From assembly GCA_964580465.1 (NCBI GenBank), contig CAZOKJ010000038.1, forward strand, positions 1-24,466: DNA of 24,466 nt. Direction: 5' to 3'. The position numbers were made by a program, and so were the translations under genes. Of the stretch, positions 7,497 to 14,759 are shown in pieces. Source of the stretch: Taishania sp964580465. Its GTDB lineage: Bacteria > Bacteroidota > Bacteroidia > Flavobacteriales_D > Crocinitomicaceae. Below the pieces are notes generated by a model. That model was not told the DNA's origin, did no database searches, and was given only the letters and a program-made list of their open reading frames with translations. Each line of letters begins with the position of its first letter. Position 1 is the first letter of the stretch.

Positions 7497-7567
7497 ATTA
7501 CTTTTCTTATGCTTGCATAGTATTTAACAAAATGTTAACATAGCTGTTAAAAATGATTTAATTTAGA

Positions 7568-7594
7568 TTGATGTAATTTTTCTTTGTACATTTG
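7568..7594 (+). promoter_or_regulatory. Promoter of the small Cys-rich lipoprotein gene
   Basis: TACATTTG at 7587-7594 matches TAnnTTTG fully; the nearest TTG is at 7568-7570 with a short 16-nt spacer. The predicted start near 7599 rules out translation from an upstream in-frame ATG at 7584 and supports the ATG at 7614. Confidence 0.45.
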
Positions 7595-7613
7595 GTTTTT
7601 AAATAATCGTCTT

Positions 7614-7853
7614 ATGAAAAAATATCTATTGTTATTTATTGGTGCTTCTCTAACTTTATTAACAACTTCTTGCAAAAAAGATTATGCTTGTGAATGTACT
7701 GTTTACTTTTCGAATGGTGCTAGCTTAATATCTAAAGACAACGTAAAAGAAAATTCAATTCCAAATGCACAAAGTGCTTGCAATGCTATCGGAGAACATA
7801 ATTCAAGCATTCAACCTTCTCCTGTACAAAGTTATGAGTGTATTTTGAAATAG
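7614..7853 (+). CDS. Small Cys-rich lipoprotein
   Basis: 79 aa. Residues 1-19 form a lipoprotein signal peptide (two Lys, hydrophobic core, lipobox LTTSC), with C20 as the lipidated cysteine; KKD follows. The mature part is only about 60 residues and has four more cysteines (C26, C28, C56, C76), enough for two disulfides, consistent with life outside the cytoplasm. The ATG at 7614 is chosen over one at 7584 because it begins the signal peptide directly and because a promoter element overlaps the upstream start. I recognise no family beyond short secreted Bacteroidota lipoproteins with a CxC start; function unknown. It is convergent with the membrane protein gene at 7958. Confidence 0.7.
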   Translation: MKKYLLLFIGASLTLLTTSCKKDYACECTVYFSNGASLISKDNVKENSIPNAQSACNAIGEHNSSIQPSPVQSYECILK

Positions 7854-7884
7854 TTTAATTCTATTCAGTTGTACCTTACTAATT

Positions 7885-7924
7885 AAAAAACTCCAACTAC
7901 ATTGAATATTCGACATAGTTGGAG
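7885..7924 (-). terminator. Hairpin between convergent genes
   Basis: CTCCAACTA (7891-7899) pairs perfectly with TAGTTGGAG (7916-7924). On the minus strand the stem is followed by six T (7890-7885), so it terminates the PfkB/DUF349/membrane protein operon. On the plus strand the T-run is poor (CTTATAA), so it would serve the small lipoprotein gene only weakly. Confidence 0.7.
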
Positions 7925-7957
7925 CTTATAATGAAATTTTAGTACGTATTCTTTTAT

Positions 7958-8632
7958 TTAAAAAGGTATATTATTGGAAAAATATACTTTTTTCTCATCC
8001 ACATTTTCTCTTAATACCGTAAAAAACTCACTTCTTTTTTCTTCTGGTATCATATCAATGGGCAACCTAAATTGTAAATCTTTGTCTTTAAAAGTAAAAA
8101 ACACTGTTTTCTGTTGATATTCTACTTTTCTCAACCCCATAAAATAAATGACAGTTACGTCTCTATCACCAGCTAACAAAGCTTTGGAGGTAATTCCTAC
8201 TCGAAATTTCTTTAATGAAGCACCTAAAATCGCAAAAATGATAGCATCAATTGATCCAAATAGCAACCCTATTGCAGGCATGAGAGTCAATGGGGTTAAT
8301 CGGTACAAAGCATAGGCTAATACTATCCAAACAAAAGCTTCTAAAAAATTGTAGGTATATACTCGTTTGATACGTTCTTTACTGACAATTGTGTTCCATT
8401 TGAATTTATCCAAAGAGTTGACCATGTTTAAAGCTACCCATCTGCGAATACTTCTTCTTAAATTGATGAGTAACATAACAATACCTAATGCAATAAACGC
8501 CTCGTGTTTGTATGGTATGTTGCTTCCTGTCGTGTGTAAAAATGATAATGGAGTGTCAAATCCTACTGCAAAAGCTAAAAACATTGTTGGAAAAAACACC
8601 AACATCACCAGGACATTGAAATATTTATTCAT
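7958..8632 (-). CDS. Membrane protein of unknown function with C-terminal soluble domain
   Basis: 224 aa. Four hydrophobic segments are visible at about 4-24, 45-60, 92-110 and 115-137, followed by a soluble, beta-rich C-terminal part (about 140-224) with alternating hydrophobic residues (VGITSKALLAGDRDVTVIYFMGLRKVEYQQKTVFFTFKDKDLQFRLP). That arrangement resembles bacterial PH-like or YcxB-like membrane proteins, but I cannot name the family. The start overlaps the end of the DUF349 gene by 8 nt, so it is translationally coupled and probably works in the same process. It is the last gene of a three-gene operon (kinase, DUF349 protein, this). Confidence 0.75.
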   Translation of the reverse strand: MNKYFNVLVMLVFFPTMFLAFAVGFDTPLSFLHTTGSNIPYKHEAFIALGIVMLLINLRRSIRRWVALNMVNSLDKFKWNTIVSKERIKRVYTYNFLEAFVWIVLAYALYRLTPLTLMPAIGLLFGSIDAIIFAILGASLKKFRVGITSKALLAGDRDVTVIYFMGLRKVEYQQKTVFFTFKDKDLQFRLPIDMIPEEKRSEFFTVLRENVDEKKVYFSNNIPF

Positions 8633-10334
8633 TTGGAATCATTTTAATGCGTTGGCGTAAAGAAACAATTTCTTCTTTTGCTCTGTTGATTTTCTTTTCT
8701 ACTTCTTTTTTCAAAGCATCAGCTCCTTTTGAATTAGCAAAGAATCCTAAATTGTTCTCCAATTGAATGATTTCGTGTTGCAACATGTCAATTTTCTTAA
8801 GCATATCTGCTTTTTCTCTTGAAAATAAGCGTCCAGCATCTTGATTGGCTGCAATCGTATCGATTTTTGCTTGAAATAATGCTTCTTCTTTTTCTGACCC
8901 CTCTAATTTCAATGCTGCATAGTGTTTGTCTAATGCTTTTTTGTAGGCATTGTAAACAACATCTTTTTCTTTCATTGGAACTTTTCCAATTGCATTGAAT
9001 TCTTCCGCAAACGTTTTTAAATCGTTTAACGTTTGTTTTTTATCTTGTGTTATTTCGTACGCTTCAATTTTAGCAATTAACTCTTTTTTAGCTGTTAAAT
9101 TTGTTTCAAATTCAGCTTCTGCAGCTTCAAAGTTCTTTTGTCTATTATCAAAAAACACGTCGCAAGCTGCTCGGAACTGTTTCCACAAGCGTTGTTCATG
9201 TCGTTGACCAGCGCTTCCAATTTCTTTCCATTGCTTTTGAAGATTGACCAATTGTTGAGCCGTTTTTTTCCAATCAGTAGAATCTTTTAACTCTTCAGCT
9301 TTGGCAATCAATGTTTTCTTTTTCTCCGCAATTTTATCGTATCTATTTTGTATGGAACCATAAAATTCTTTTTTCGCAGCAAAGAATTTGTCGCATTGTG
9401 CTCTAAAAGCAGTCCAAATTTCTTCATTTTCTTTGCGTGGTCCAAAACCAATTTTTTTCCAATCTTCCTGAAATTTTAAAATGGCAGCTGTAGCATCTTC
9501 CCATAACTTTGTGGTATTTGAATTAAGCGATTGGCTAACTGTTTCAGTTAAGTTTGCTAATAATTGTTGTTTAGCTTCCAGGTTTTTCGCCAAAACAGAA
9601 CGTTGCTCTTCGTAATGGTGATTGATTTTACTGTAGCAGTTGTGAACTGCTTTCCAGTATTCGTCTTTCATTACCTCCCATTCTTCGTTGGTTACAGGTC
9701 CAATATCTTCCCAATCGTGCTGCAATTTTTTGATTTGGTGTTCGATTTCTTTAACAGAACTTTCGTTTTCCAAAGCTTTCAATTGCGCAATAACAGCTTG
9801 TTTCATTTGAGCATTTCTTTTTAAATCATGCTCTTGAAGTTGCTTGTAGATATTGATATTATAGAAAAAATCTTCTACTAATTTAGAGTATTCATTTTGA
9901 ACATCTTGGCGTTTATCTCTTGGTATGTCGCCAATTGATTTCCACTCTTCTTGAATGGTTTTTAATGCTGCAAATGCAGCACCAATGTGTTCTTCATTTT
10001 GAATGGTTTCACGAAGCTTATTAATCAAACTTTTTTTCTTTGTTAGATTTGTTGCTTCTTCTGCATTAATAGCGTCAATGACCGACTTGCGTTTATTACG
10101 AAATGCTTTATGTTCTTCGTTGAACGTTTTTTTCAAATTGAACAATTCCACGTTTTCAGGCGCTTCTTCACCTTTTTCTTCCGCTTCTAATTGTGCAATT
10201 TGGAGTTTTCTTTCCTCCTCCATCACATAGTCTTCAAATCGCTGAGCAAGTTCGTTCATTTCTCGACCAGCTGCTACAATATCTTCTTGTGAAGCCAATG
10301 CTCTCAACTCTTCTAAAAATGCAGTATTTTCCAT
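8625..10334 (-). CDS. DUF349-repeat helical protein
   Basis: 569 aa from the ATG at 10334; an in-frame extension to 10400 runs into the kinase gene and has no support. The protein is almost all helix, highly charged and soluble. At least five copies of the DUF349 module can be lined up on the motif W-x(2)-IG: W131 (EEWKSIG), W208 (HDWEDIG), W292 (EDWKKIG), W369 (KQWKEIG) and a fifth at about 445 where Phe replaces Trp (EEFNAIG). Spacing is 77, 84, 77 and about 76 residues. A terminal coiled coil covers about 505-565. Function of the family is not established; it is widespread in Bacteroidota and Actinobacteria. It lies 25 nt after the PfkB kinase stop and overlaps the membrane protein start. 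Confidence 0.85.
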   Translation of the reverse strand: MENTAFLEELRALASQEDIVAAGREMNELAQRFEDYVMEEERKLQIAQLEAEEKGEEAPENVELFNLKKTFNEEHKAFRNKRKSVIDAINAEEATNLTKKKSLINKLRETIQNEEHIGAAFAALKTIQEEWKSIGDIPRDKRQDVQNEYSKLVEDFFYNINIYKQLQEHDLKRNAQMKQAVIAQLKALENESSVKEIEHQIKKLQHDWEDIGPVTNEEWEVMKDEYWKAVHNCYSKINHHYEEQRSVLAKNLEAKQQLLANLTETVSQSLNSNTTKLWEDATAAILKFQEDWKKIGFGPRKENEEIWTAFRAQCDKFFAAKKEFYGSIQNRYDKIAEKKKTLIAKAEELKDSTDWKKTAQQLVNLQKQWKEIGSAGQRHEQRLWKQFRAACDVFFDNRQKNFEAAEAEFETNLTAKKELIAKIEAYEITQDKKQTLNDLKTFAEEFNAIGKVPMKEKDVVYNAYKKALDKHYAALKLEGSEKEEALFQAKIDTIAANQDAGRLFSREKADMLKKIDMLQHEIIQLENNLGFFANSKGADALKKEVEKKINRAKEEIVSLRQRIKMIPNE

Positions 10335-10359
10335 AAAAATGTTTTTAATTTTTTTACTA

Positions 10360-11286
10360 TTAAATTGTTTGCAACATTTCGAAATTTGCCAATTGTACAA
10401 ATTTCTCTATTCTATTGTCAATATCTTGTTTCGTAATTGAAATTAATTTTTCAGTACCAAACTTTTCAACGCAATAAGATGCTAAAGCAGAACCAACAAT
10501 AATGGCCCTCTTCATGTTTTCAAATGAATAATCATCTGTTGATGAAATGTATCCCATGAATCCGCCTGCAAAAGTATCTCCTGCCCCTGTTGGATCAAAA
10601 ACATCTTCCAAAGGTAAAGCTGGAGCGAAAAACACATTGTCACCATGGAATAATAAAGCGCCATGTTCTCCTTTTTTGATGATTAGGTATTTGGGTCCCA
10701 TCGCACGAATGACTTTAGACGCTTTTACCAATGAATATTCTTTTGATAATTGTCTAGCTTCTTCGTCATTAATGATTAATACATCCACTAATTTAAGTGT
10801 TTCTTTTAAATCATCCATGGCAATATCCATCCAAAAATTCATGGTATCCATAGCGATTAATTTTGGCCTAACATTCAATCGTTCAATTACTTGTCGTTGA
10901 ACTTGAGGACTTAAATTGCCAAGCAATAGATAATCACTGTTTTGGTAGCTTTCAGGAATGATAGGATCAAAATCTCCCAACACGTTTAATTCAGTGATCA
11001 AAGTGTCGCGTGAGTTCATATCATTGTGGTAACGTCCCGACCAGAAAAATGTTTTTTCACCCTTTTTAATTTGCAATCCTTCTACATCTACACCCTTCGA
11101 TGCGATAAGATCAATCATTTCTTGTGGGAAATCTTCCCCTACTACAGAAACAATCTTTTGATTTTTTTCAAAAAATGAAGCTGATAATGCAATGTATGTT
11201 CCTGCACCACCTATAATTTTGTCTGTTTTCCCGAACGGAGTCTCAATTGCGTCAAAAGCAACGCTACCAACTGTCAATAAACTCAT
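10360..11286 (-). CDS. PfkB-family sugar/nucleoside kinase
   Basis: 308 aa, standard for the PfkB (ribokinase-like) fold. GGAG at 26-29 is the N-terminal glycine motif contacting the substrate; the C-terminal signature is DPTGAGDTFAGGF at 231-243, with D237 as the catalytic base and GAG forming the anion hole; NDEEA at 173-177 is the usual helper motif. These proteins transfer the ATP gamma-phosphate to a sugar or nucleoside hydroxyl. The substrate is not clear: the sequence MNFWMDIA (149-156) resembles a group often annotated only as PfkB family carbohydrate kinase in Bacteroidota. First gene of an operon with the DUF349 and membrane proteins. Confidence 0.88.
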   Translation of the reverse strand: MSLLTVGSVAFDAIETPFGKTDKIIGGAGTYIALSASFFEKNQKIVSVVGEDFPQEMIDLIASKGVDVEGLQIKKGEKTFFWSGRYHNDMNSRDTLITELNVLGDFDPIIPESYQNSDYLLLGNLSPQVQRQVIERLNVRPKLIAMDTMNFWMDIAMDDLKETLKLVDVLIINDEEARQLSKEYSLVKASKVIRAMGPKYLIIKKGEHGALLFHGDNVFFAPALPLEDVFDPTGAGDTFAGGFMGYISSTDDYSFENMKRAIIVGSALASYCVEKFGTEKLISITKQDIDNRIEKFVQLANFEMLQTI

Positions 11287-11306
11287 TTATTCAATTTTTT
11301 AGAATA

Positions 11307-11314
11307 CAAATATA
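11307..11314 (-). promoter_or_regulatory. Possible -7 element of the PfkB operon
   Basis: TATATTTG on the minus strand (11314-11307), a full TAnnTTTG match, 21 nt before the ATG at 11286. No TTG at the expected -33 distance (nearest is TTA at 11333-11331), so only moderate support. Confidence 0.4.
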
Positions 11315-11365
11315 ATGTATTCGGTCGAGGTAAGGTGTTTTTTAGAAAAAACATTGTGAAAATGT

Positions 11366-11382
11366 ATTCATTTTTAATGAAT
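11366..11382 (-). terminator. Weak AT-rich hairpin after the amidotransferase-like gene
   Basis: ATTCATT (11366-11372) pairs with AATGAAT (11376-11382) around 3 nt, 7 nt past the stop codon at 11389; a broken T-run follows on the minus strand. A second AT-only palindrome (TGTTTTTT/AAAAAACA, 11336-11353) lies further on. Both are low in GC, so terminator function is uncertain. Confidence 0.3.
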
Positions 11383-11388
11383 GCTAAG

Positions 11389-12081
11389 CTACATAGCTAA
11401 CTTTTCAGTCCCTTTTTGGCTTACTGCCATGCATGCCTTTATGAAGGTGTAAATGAGAGGATGTGGCATTTCTCTTGTTGATGTAACTTGTGGAGTATAA
11501 CCACAAGCCAGGTAAAAAGGATGATTTTTTAGACTAATAATTTCAGGGTCTTCATATTGGTTAAACGCCTCTATATCGATGTGTTTTTCGATTAATTCAG
11601 TTAAAACTTGCGGATATATACTAAATCTTGAAGATGTTAACTCATGACCAAGGTGGTATTCAAACAGTTTAATAAAATCATTAGAATGGGGAATGATTTG
11701 AATTTTCTCAAATACTTCTCCTTTGACTAAATTTTCAGATATTGCTTTTACTTTCGTGCTATCATTGTTAAAAAACGACTCAACAAAGGTTTTAAATCCT
11801 TCTCCTGTGATTAGCACAGGCGTTGTTTTATTTGACAAAAGATTAAGCAAACCATTTAAGTAAAAATGATTTGAAATTTCTCCTGGAGCAATCCAAAAGC
11901 CGTCATATTGAGCCAACTTTTCCTTTTTCATGGTGGCAATTTCACTCATTCTAATCCAATAGTAGTTGATATCTACATCTAAGAACAGCGCAGTATGATC
12001 AAGCGACAAGTTGGTTGCTTGATGCGAATAGTAGGTAAAATTATAATCACCTACAATTGCTATTTTTAGGGTTTGATTCAT
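11389..12081 (-). CDS. CTP-synthase amidotransferase-like protein lacking catalytic residues
   Basis: 230 aa. The layout follows the C-terminal glutamine amidotransferase domain of CTP synthase and a family annotated as CTP synthase C-terminal region-related (seleno)protein: an opening beta strand IAIVGDYN (7-14), YDGFWIAPGE (59-68) as the oxyanion-region strand, the elbow PVLITGEGFKTFVESF (88-103), HPFYLACGYTPQ (187-198) and a closing MPHPLIYTFIKA. At the nucleophile elbow the expected Cys (or Sec) reads as Gly93/Glu94, and the His/Glu of the HPE motif reads T196-P-Q198, so the whole triad appears lost. It cannot hydrolyse glutamine by the usual route; a binding or regulatory role is possible. 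There is no synthetase domain. It sits alone between the kinase operon and a lipoprotein gene. Confidence 0.7.
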   Translation of the reverse strand: MNQTLKIAIVGDYNFTYYSHQATNLSLDHTALFLDVDINYYWIRMSEIATMKKEKLAQYDGFWIAPGEISNHFYLNGLLNLLSNKTTPVLITGEGFKTFVESFFNNDSTKVKAISENLVKGEVFEKIQIIPHSNDFIKLFEYHLGHELTSSRFSIYPQVLTELIEKHIDIEAFNQYEDPEIISLKNHPFYLACGYTPQVTSTREMPHPLIYTFIKACMAVSQKGTEKLAM

Positions 12082-12193
12082 GTTAATTTACATTCAATCG
12101 GAAGAATTATTAAGGGGAATTGACCAATAGGTGGTGTAAAGCTGATTTTTTTCGAAATAAATGGTTGTTAAAGGCTTTTATAGTAAAAATGAA

Positions 12194-12221
12194 AAAGGGC
12201 ATCTTTTTTAAGACACCCTTT
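12194..12221 (-). terminator. Terminator of the 215-aa lipoprotein gene
   Basis: Minus strand AAAGGGTGTCTT (12221-12210) pairs with AAGATGCCCTTT (12205-12194), 12 bp including two G-T wobbles, loop of A residues, followed by a T-rich tail. It begins 10 nt after the stop at 12232. Confidence 0.75.
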
Positions 12222-12231
12222 CAATTATTTC

Positions 12232-12879
12232 TTAACGTTTGTACCAACCAGTATAAACAGCATCCGTCATTAACAACGAGTCTGTTTTGTTTGTCTGATC
12301 TTGCTCGTCGAAATAAGTGTTGTACACATACGTATTGAACTTCACTTTAAACTTAGCGTAGTCACCTGTTTTATCAGATTCAACGTCCATTTTTACATAT
12401 TCAGCACTTTCTTGTCCGTATGCATGTGTTGCATTTGAACGCCATTGTTTTCCTGCACCGTCTGTATAAGTAACAGTAAATCCATGCAATCCGCTTGTTG
12501 AAAACGCAGGAGATTGATTTAACCCTGATTTATAAAAACTTTCGAATTGTGCTTTGCTTGGGTGTTCAGAAGAAGCGGCATCAAACACCAAACTTCCATG
12601 CCCAACACTAATTGCTCTCAATGATTGAGAAGAAGAAAATGTTGAGTGATAAATTGCACTGTCTAAGGTTGTTGCGTTAATAATTAAGTCAACACCAGAA
12701 GTACCATCATAACCGTTTACATTTTGAGTTAACTCAATAACTGTTGCTCCAATCTTTCCAATAAAATGATTTTTTAATTCAACTCTTGGTTCTGGAGCTG
12801 GAATGATTTCTCTTTTGTTGCAAGACACAATTGCTGCACCAAATGCAATTGCCATCATCGTTTTAGCTAAGTATTTCAT
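12232..12879 (-). CDS. Lipoprotein of unknown function
   Basis: 215 aa from the ATG at 12879; an upstream in-frame ATG at 12903 would put eight polar residues before the signal peptide and is less likely. Residues 1-19 are a lipoprotein signal peptide with lipobox AIVSC and C20 as the lipidated residue, followed by NKRE. The mature part is rich in beta-type strands with Ser/Thr/Gly, no further cysteine, and several aromatic residues near the C terminus (YVYNTYF, YTGWYKR). No catalytic motif was recognised. It is monocistronic with its own terminator. A TATCTTTA sequence (12944-12937) is a possible but weak -7 element. Function unknown; likely outer-membrane or surface anchored. Confidence 0.7.
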   Translation of the reverse strand: MKYLAKTMMAIAFGAAIVSCNKREIIPAPEPRVELKNHFIGKIGATVIELTQNVNGYDGTSGVDLIINATTLDSAIYHSTFSSSQSLRAISVGHGSLVFDAASSEHPSKAQFESFYKSGLNQSPAFSTSGLHGFTVTYTDGAGKQWRSNATHAYGQESAEYVKMDVESDKTGDYAKFKVKFNTYVYNTYFDEQDQTNKTDSLLMTDAVYTGWYKR

Positions 12880-12984
12880 CGTAATAATTTTTTCGTTATC
12901 CATAAAAGTTGCGTAATAAATTGCGCAATTATTTTTTAAAGATACGAAAAAAAACGAATATGGTTTCCAAAATTTAAAAAAAAA

Positions 12985-13305
12985 TTAAGCACAAATCATT
13001 TTTCTATCTTCCGAAAATTGGACTTTTGAAAACAAAACAACTGTGTTTTCTAACATTCCAACTTTTAATTCTGTTTGAGAAAATCCACTGTTTAATTCAT
13101 CTTCAACCACCAATTCGTTAATGTCAATAGTTGGATTTTGTTGCTGTAAAACATTCAATAAACTATTTAGTTCGCTAAATGAAATAAACATTTCACTATT
13201 ATACGATAAATGATTCTTGATAATTTCACCTTTTATGTGTACTTTCGTATCCATGTTATTGAAGAAAATTGATTCAATTCGTAACGTTGTTGATGAAGTA
13301 TTCAT
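12985..13305 (-). CDS. Small cytoplasmic protein of unknown function
   Basis: 106 aa from the ATG at 13305; an in-frame GTG at 13347 would add 14 residues but would reach towards the divergent aminopeptidase promoter. No signal peptide or membrane helix. The pattern suggests a small alpha/beta domain: strands around 6-14, 18-28 and 35-42 (EMFISFSELNSLLN), a helix (41-50) and strands at 75-95 (TELKVGMLENTVVLFSKVQF). No motif or family recognised. It is divergent from pepP, 104 nt apart, and is followed by an AT-rich stretch without a clear terminator. Confidence 0.6.
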   Translation of the reverse strand: MNTSSTTLRIESIFFNNMDTKVHIKGEIIKNHLSYNSEMFISFSELNSLLNVLQQQNPTIDINELVVEDELNSGFSQTELKVGMLENTVVLFSKVQFSEDRKMICA

Positions 13306-13351
13306 AATCCTTTGTTTTTGATTTACATGACAAAGTTCTATACTCACAACG

Positions 13352-13359
13352 TAAGTTTG
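13352..13359 (+). promoter_or_regulatory. Possible -7 element of the aminopeptidase P gene
   Basis: TAAGTTTG is a full TAnnTTTG match, 50 nt before the ATG at 13410. No TTG is present at the -33 position, so support is partial. Confidence 0.4.
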
Positions 13360-13409
13360 TTACGTAGTGAATTTTCTTCAAGCAGATTATTAATTTAATT
13401 CATAGTTTT

Positions 13410-14702
13410 ATGAAGTATCATCGCATTAACAAAGAGTTATTTATTCACAATCGCCAACGTTTTACAGCTCAAATGGAACCTGGAAGTTTGGCAATTTTTA
13501 ATTCGAATGACATTTTTCCTATCAGTGCTGATAGTACAATGCCTTTTCAACAACACAGAGATATTTTTCACTTGTCGGGTGTAGATCAAGAGGAAAGTGT
13601 GTTAGTTTTATTCCCTGATTGTAAAAATGAAGCACATAGAGAAGTGTTGTTTTTACGTGAAACGAATGACCTCATCGCTGTTTGGGAAGGGGAAAAATTA
13701 ACTAAAGATGCTGCATTTGAAGTTGCTGGCATTAAAACGGTTTATTGGCTTTCACAAATGGACAATGTCTTAAACACGATGTTAGCAGAAGCAGATAAAA
13801 TTTACATCAATACGAATGAACACTTACGTGCGAATACGGAAGTGGAAACGCGTGAGGATCGTTTTACAAAAGCATTATTACAAAAGTATCCTGCTCACCA
13901 AGTGCGTAAAAGCGCTCCAATCATGCATCGTATTCGCTCTATCAAGCATGCTATCGAGTTGGATTTAATGCAAACAGCTTGTGACATTACAGAGAAAGGA
14001 TTTAGACGCTTATTGTCATTCATTCAGCCTGGTGTTTGGGAATATGAAATCGAAGCAGAATTGTTACATGAGTTTGTACGCAACCGTTCTAAAGGGTTTG
14101 CTTATACTCCAATTGTTGCTTCTGGACCAAATGCAAATGTATTGCACTATATTCAAAATAACCAACAATGTAAGGATGGAGATGTAATTTTATTGGATGT
14201 TGCAGCTGAATATGCTAATTATGCTTCTGATTTATCTCGCTCTGTTCCTGTAAATGGTCGTTTTACTGATCGTCAACGTAAGGTGTACGACGCTGTTTTA
14301 CATGTAAAGAAAGAAGCTGAAAAATTGTTGGTGCCTGGCACAATGATGGCAGATTACCACAAAGAAGTTGGTTTAATTATGCAAGATCAATTAGTGCAAT
14401 TAGGATTAATCGATCAAACGGATATCAAAAACCAAGATCCTAACTGGCCTGCCTATAAGAAATATTTCATGCATGGAACTTCTCACTTTATTGGGTTAGA
14501 CACACACGATGTTGGTCTGTGGAACGAGCCAATTAAAGCGGGAATGGTATTTACTTGCGAACCTGGTATTTACATTCCTCAAGAAGGTTTAGGTATTCGC
14601 TTGGAAGATAACTTGGTGGTGCAAGAATCAGGTGCTCCTTTCAATTTGATGAGAAACATTCCTATTGAAGCAGAAGAAATCGAAAATTTAATGAATCAAT
14701 AA
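13410..14702 (+). CDS. pepP: Xaa-Pro aminopeptidase (aminopeptidase P, M24B)
   Basis: 430 aa, close to the length of E. coli PepP. It removes an N-terminal residue from peptides with proline second; cytoplasmic, no signal peptide. The N-terminal aminopeptidase P domain covers about 1-140 (PISADSTMPFQQHRDIFHLSGVDQ at 37-60 is characteristic) and the creatinase-fold catalytic domain about 175-425. All five metal ligands are visible: D263 (LLDVAAEY), D274 (SDLSRSVP), H359 (TSHFIGLDTHD), E384 (CEPGIYIP) and E399 (RLEDN); H366 is the second conserved histidine. A strong hairpin terminator follows the stop. Confidence 0.93.
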   Translation: MKYHRINKELFIHNRQRFTAQMEPGSLAIFNSNDIFPISADSTMPFQQHRDIFHLSGVDQEESVLVLFPDCKNEAHREVLFLRETNDLIAVWEGEKLTKDAAFEVAGIKTVYWLSQMDNVLNTMLAEADKIYINTNEHLRANTEVETREDRFTKALLQKYPAHQVRKSAPIMHRIRSIKHAIELDLMQTACDITEKGFRRLLSFIQPGVWEYEIEAELLHEFVRNRSKGFAYTPIVASGPNANVLHYIQNNQQCKDGDVILLDVAAEYANYASDLSRSVPVNGRFTDRQRKVYDAVLHVKKEAEKLLVPGTMMADYHKEVGLIMQDQLVQLGLIDQTDIKNQDPNWPAYKKYFMHGTSHFIGLDTHDVGLWNEPIKAGMVFTCEPGIYIPQEGLGIRLEDNLVVQESGAPFNLMRNIPIEAEEIENLMNQ

Positions 14703-14710
14703 ACTCAAGG

Positions 14711-14756
14711 AGTCGTGCGGTAATCCTTTTTGCTGCACGACTTTTAATTTACTTTT
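14711..14756 (+). terminator. Terminator between pepP and uvrC
   Basis: AGTCGTGC (14711-14718) pairs perfectly with GCACGACT (14735-14742); a T-rich tail (TTTTAATTTACTTTT) follows. It begins 9 nt after the pepP stop and ends just before the uvrC start, so uvrC needs read-through or a promoter within this stretch. TTG (14730-14732), 17 nt, TACTTTTC (14750-14757) is an imperfect candidate. Confidence 0.7.
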
Positions 14757-14759
14757 CAC

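Noticed and set aside
7401..7520. A 39-codon plus-strand ORF with a run of Tyr codons, antisense to the candidate RNA, resembling a leader peptide
   Set aside because: It follows a terminator, has no promoter or ribosome-binding context on the plus strand, and no amino-acid biosynthesis gene follows. The Tyr/Thr-like triplets are explained by the GTA repeats on the other strand.
9564..9824. Plus-strand ORFs inside the DUF349 gene and other long minus-strand genes (also 2168-2425, 10547-10900)
   Set aside because: They are antisense shadows of well-supported genes, have no recognisable domain and no promoter.
10335..10400. 22-residue N-terminal extension of the DUF349 protein
   Set aside because: It overlaps the end of the kinase gene; the ATG at 10334 is well placed 25 nt after the kinase stop.
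12909..12928. Inverted repeat TTGCG / CGCAA upstream of the 215-aa lipoprotein
   Set aside because: Short stem with a mismatch; could be an operator or leader hairpin, but nothing else supports it.
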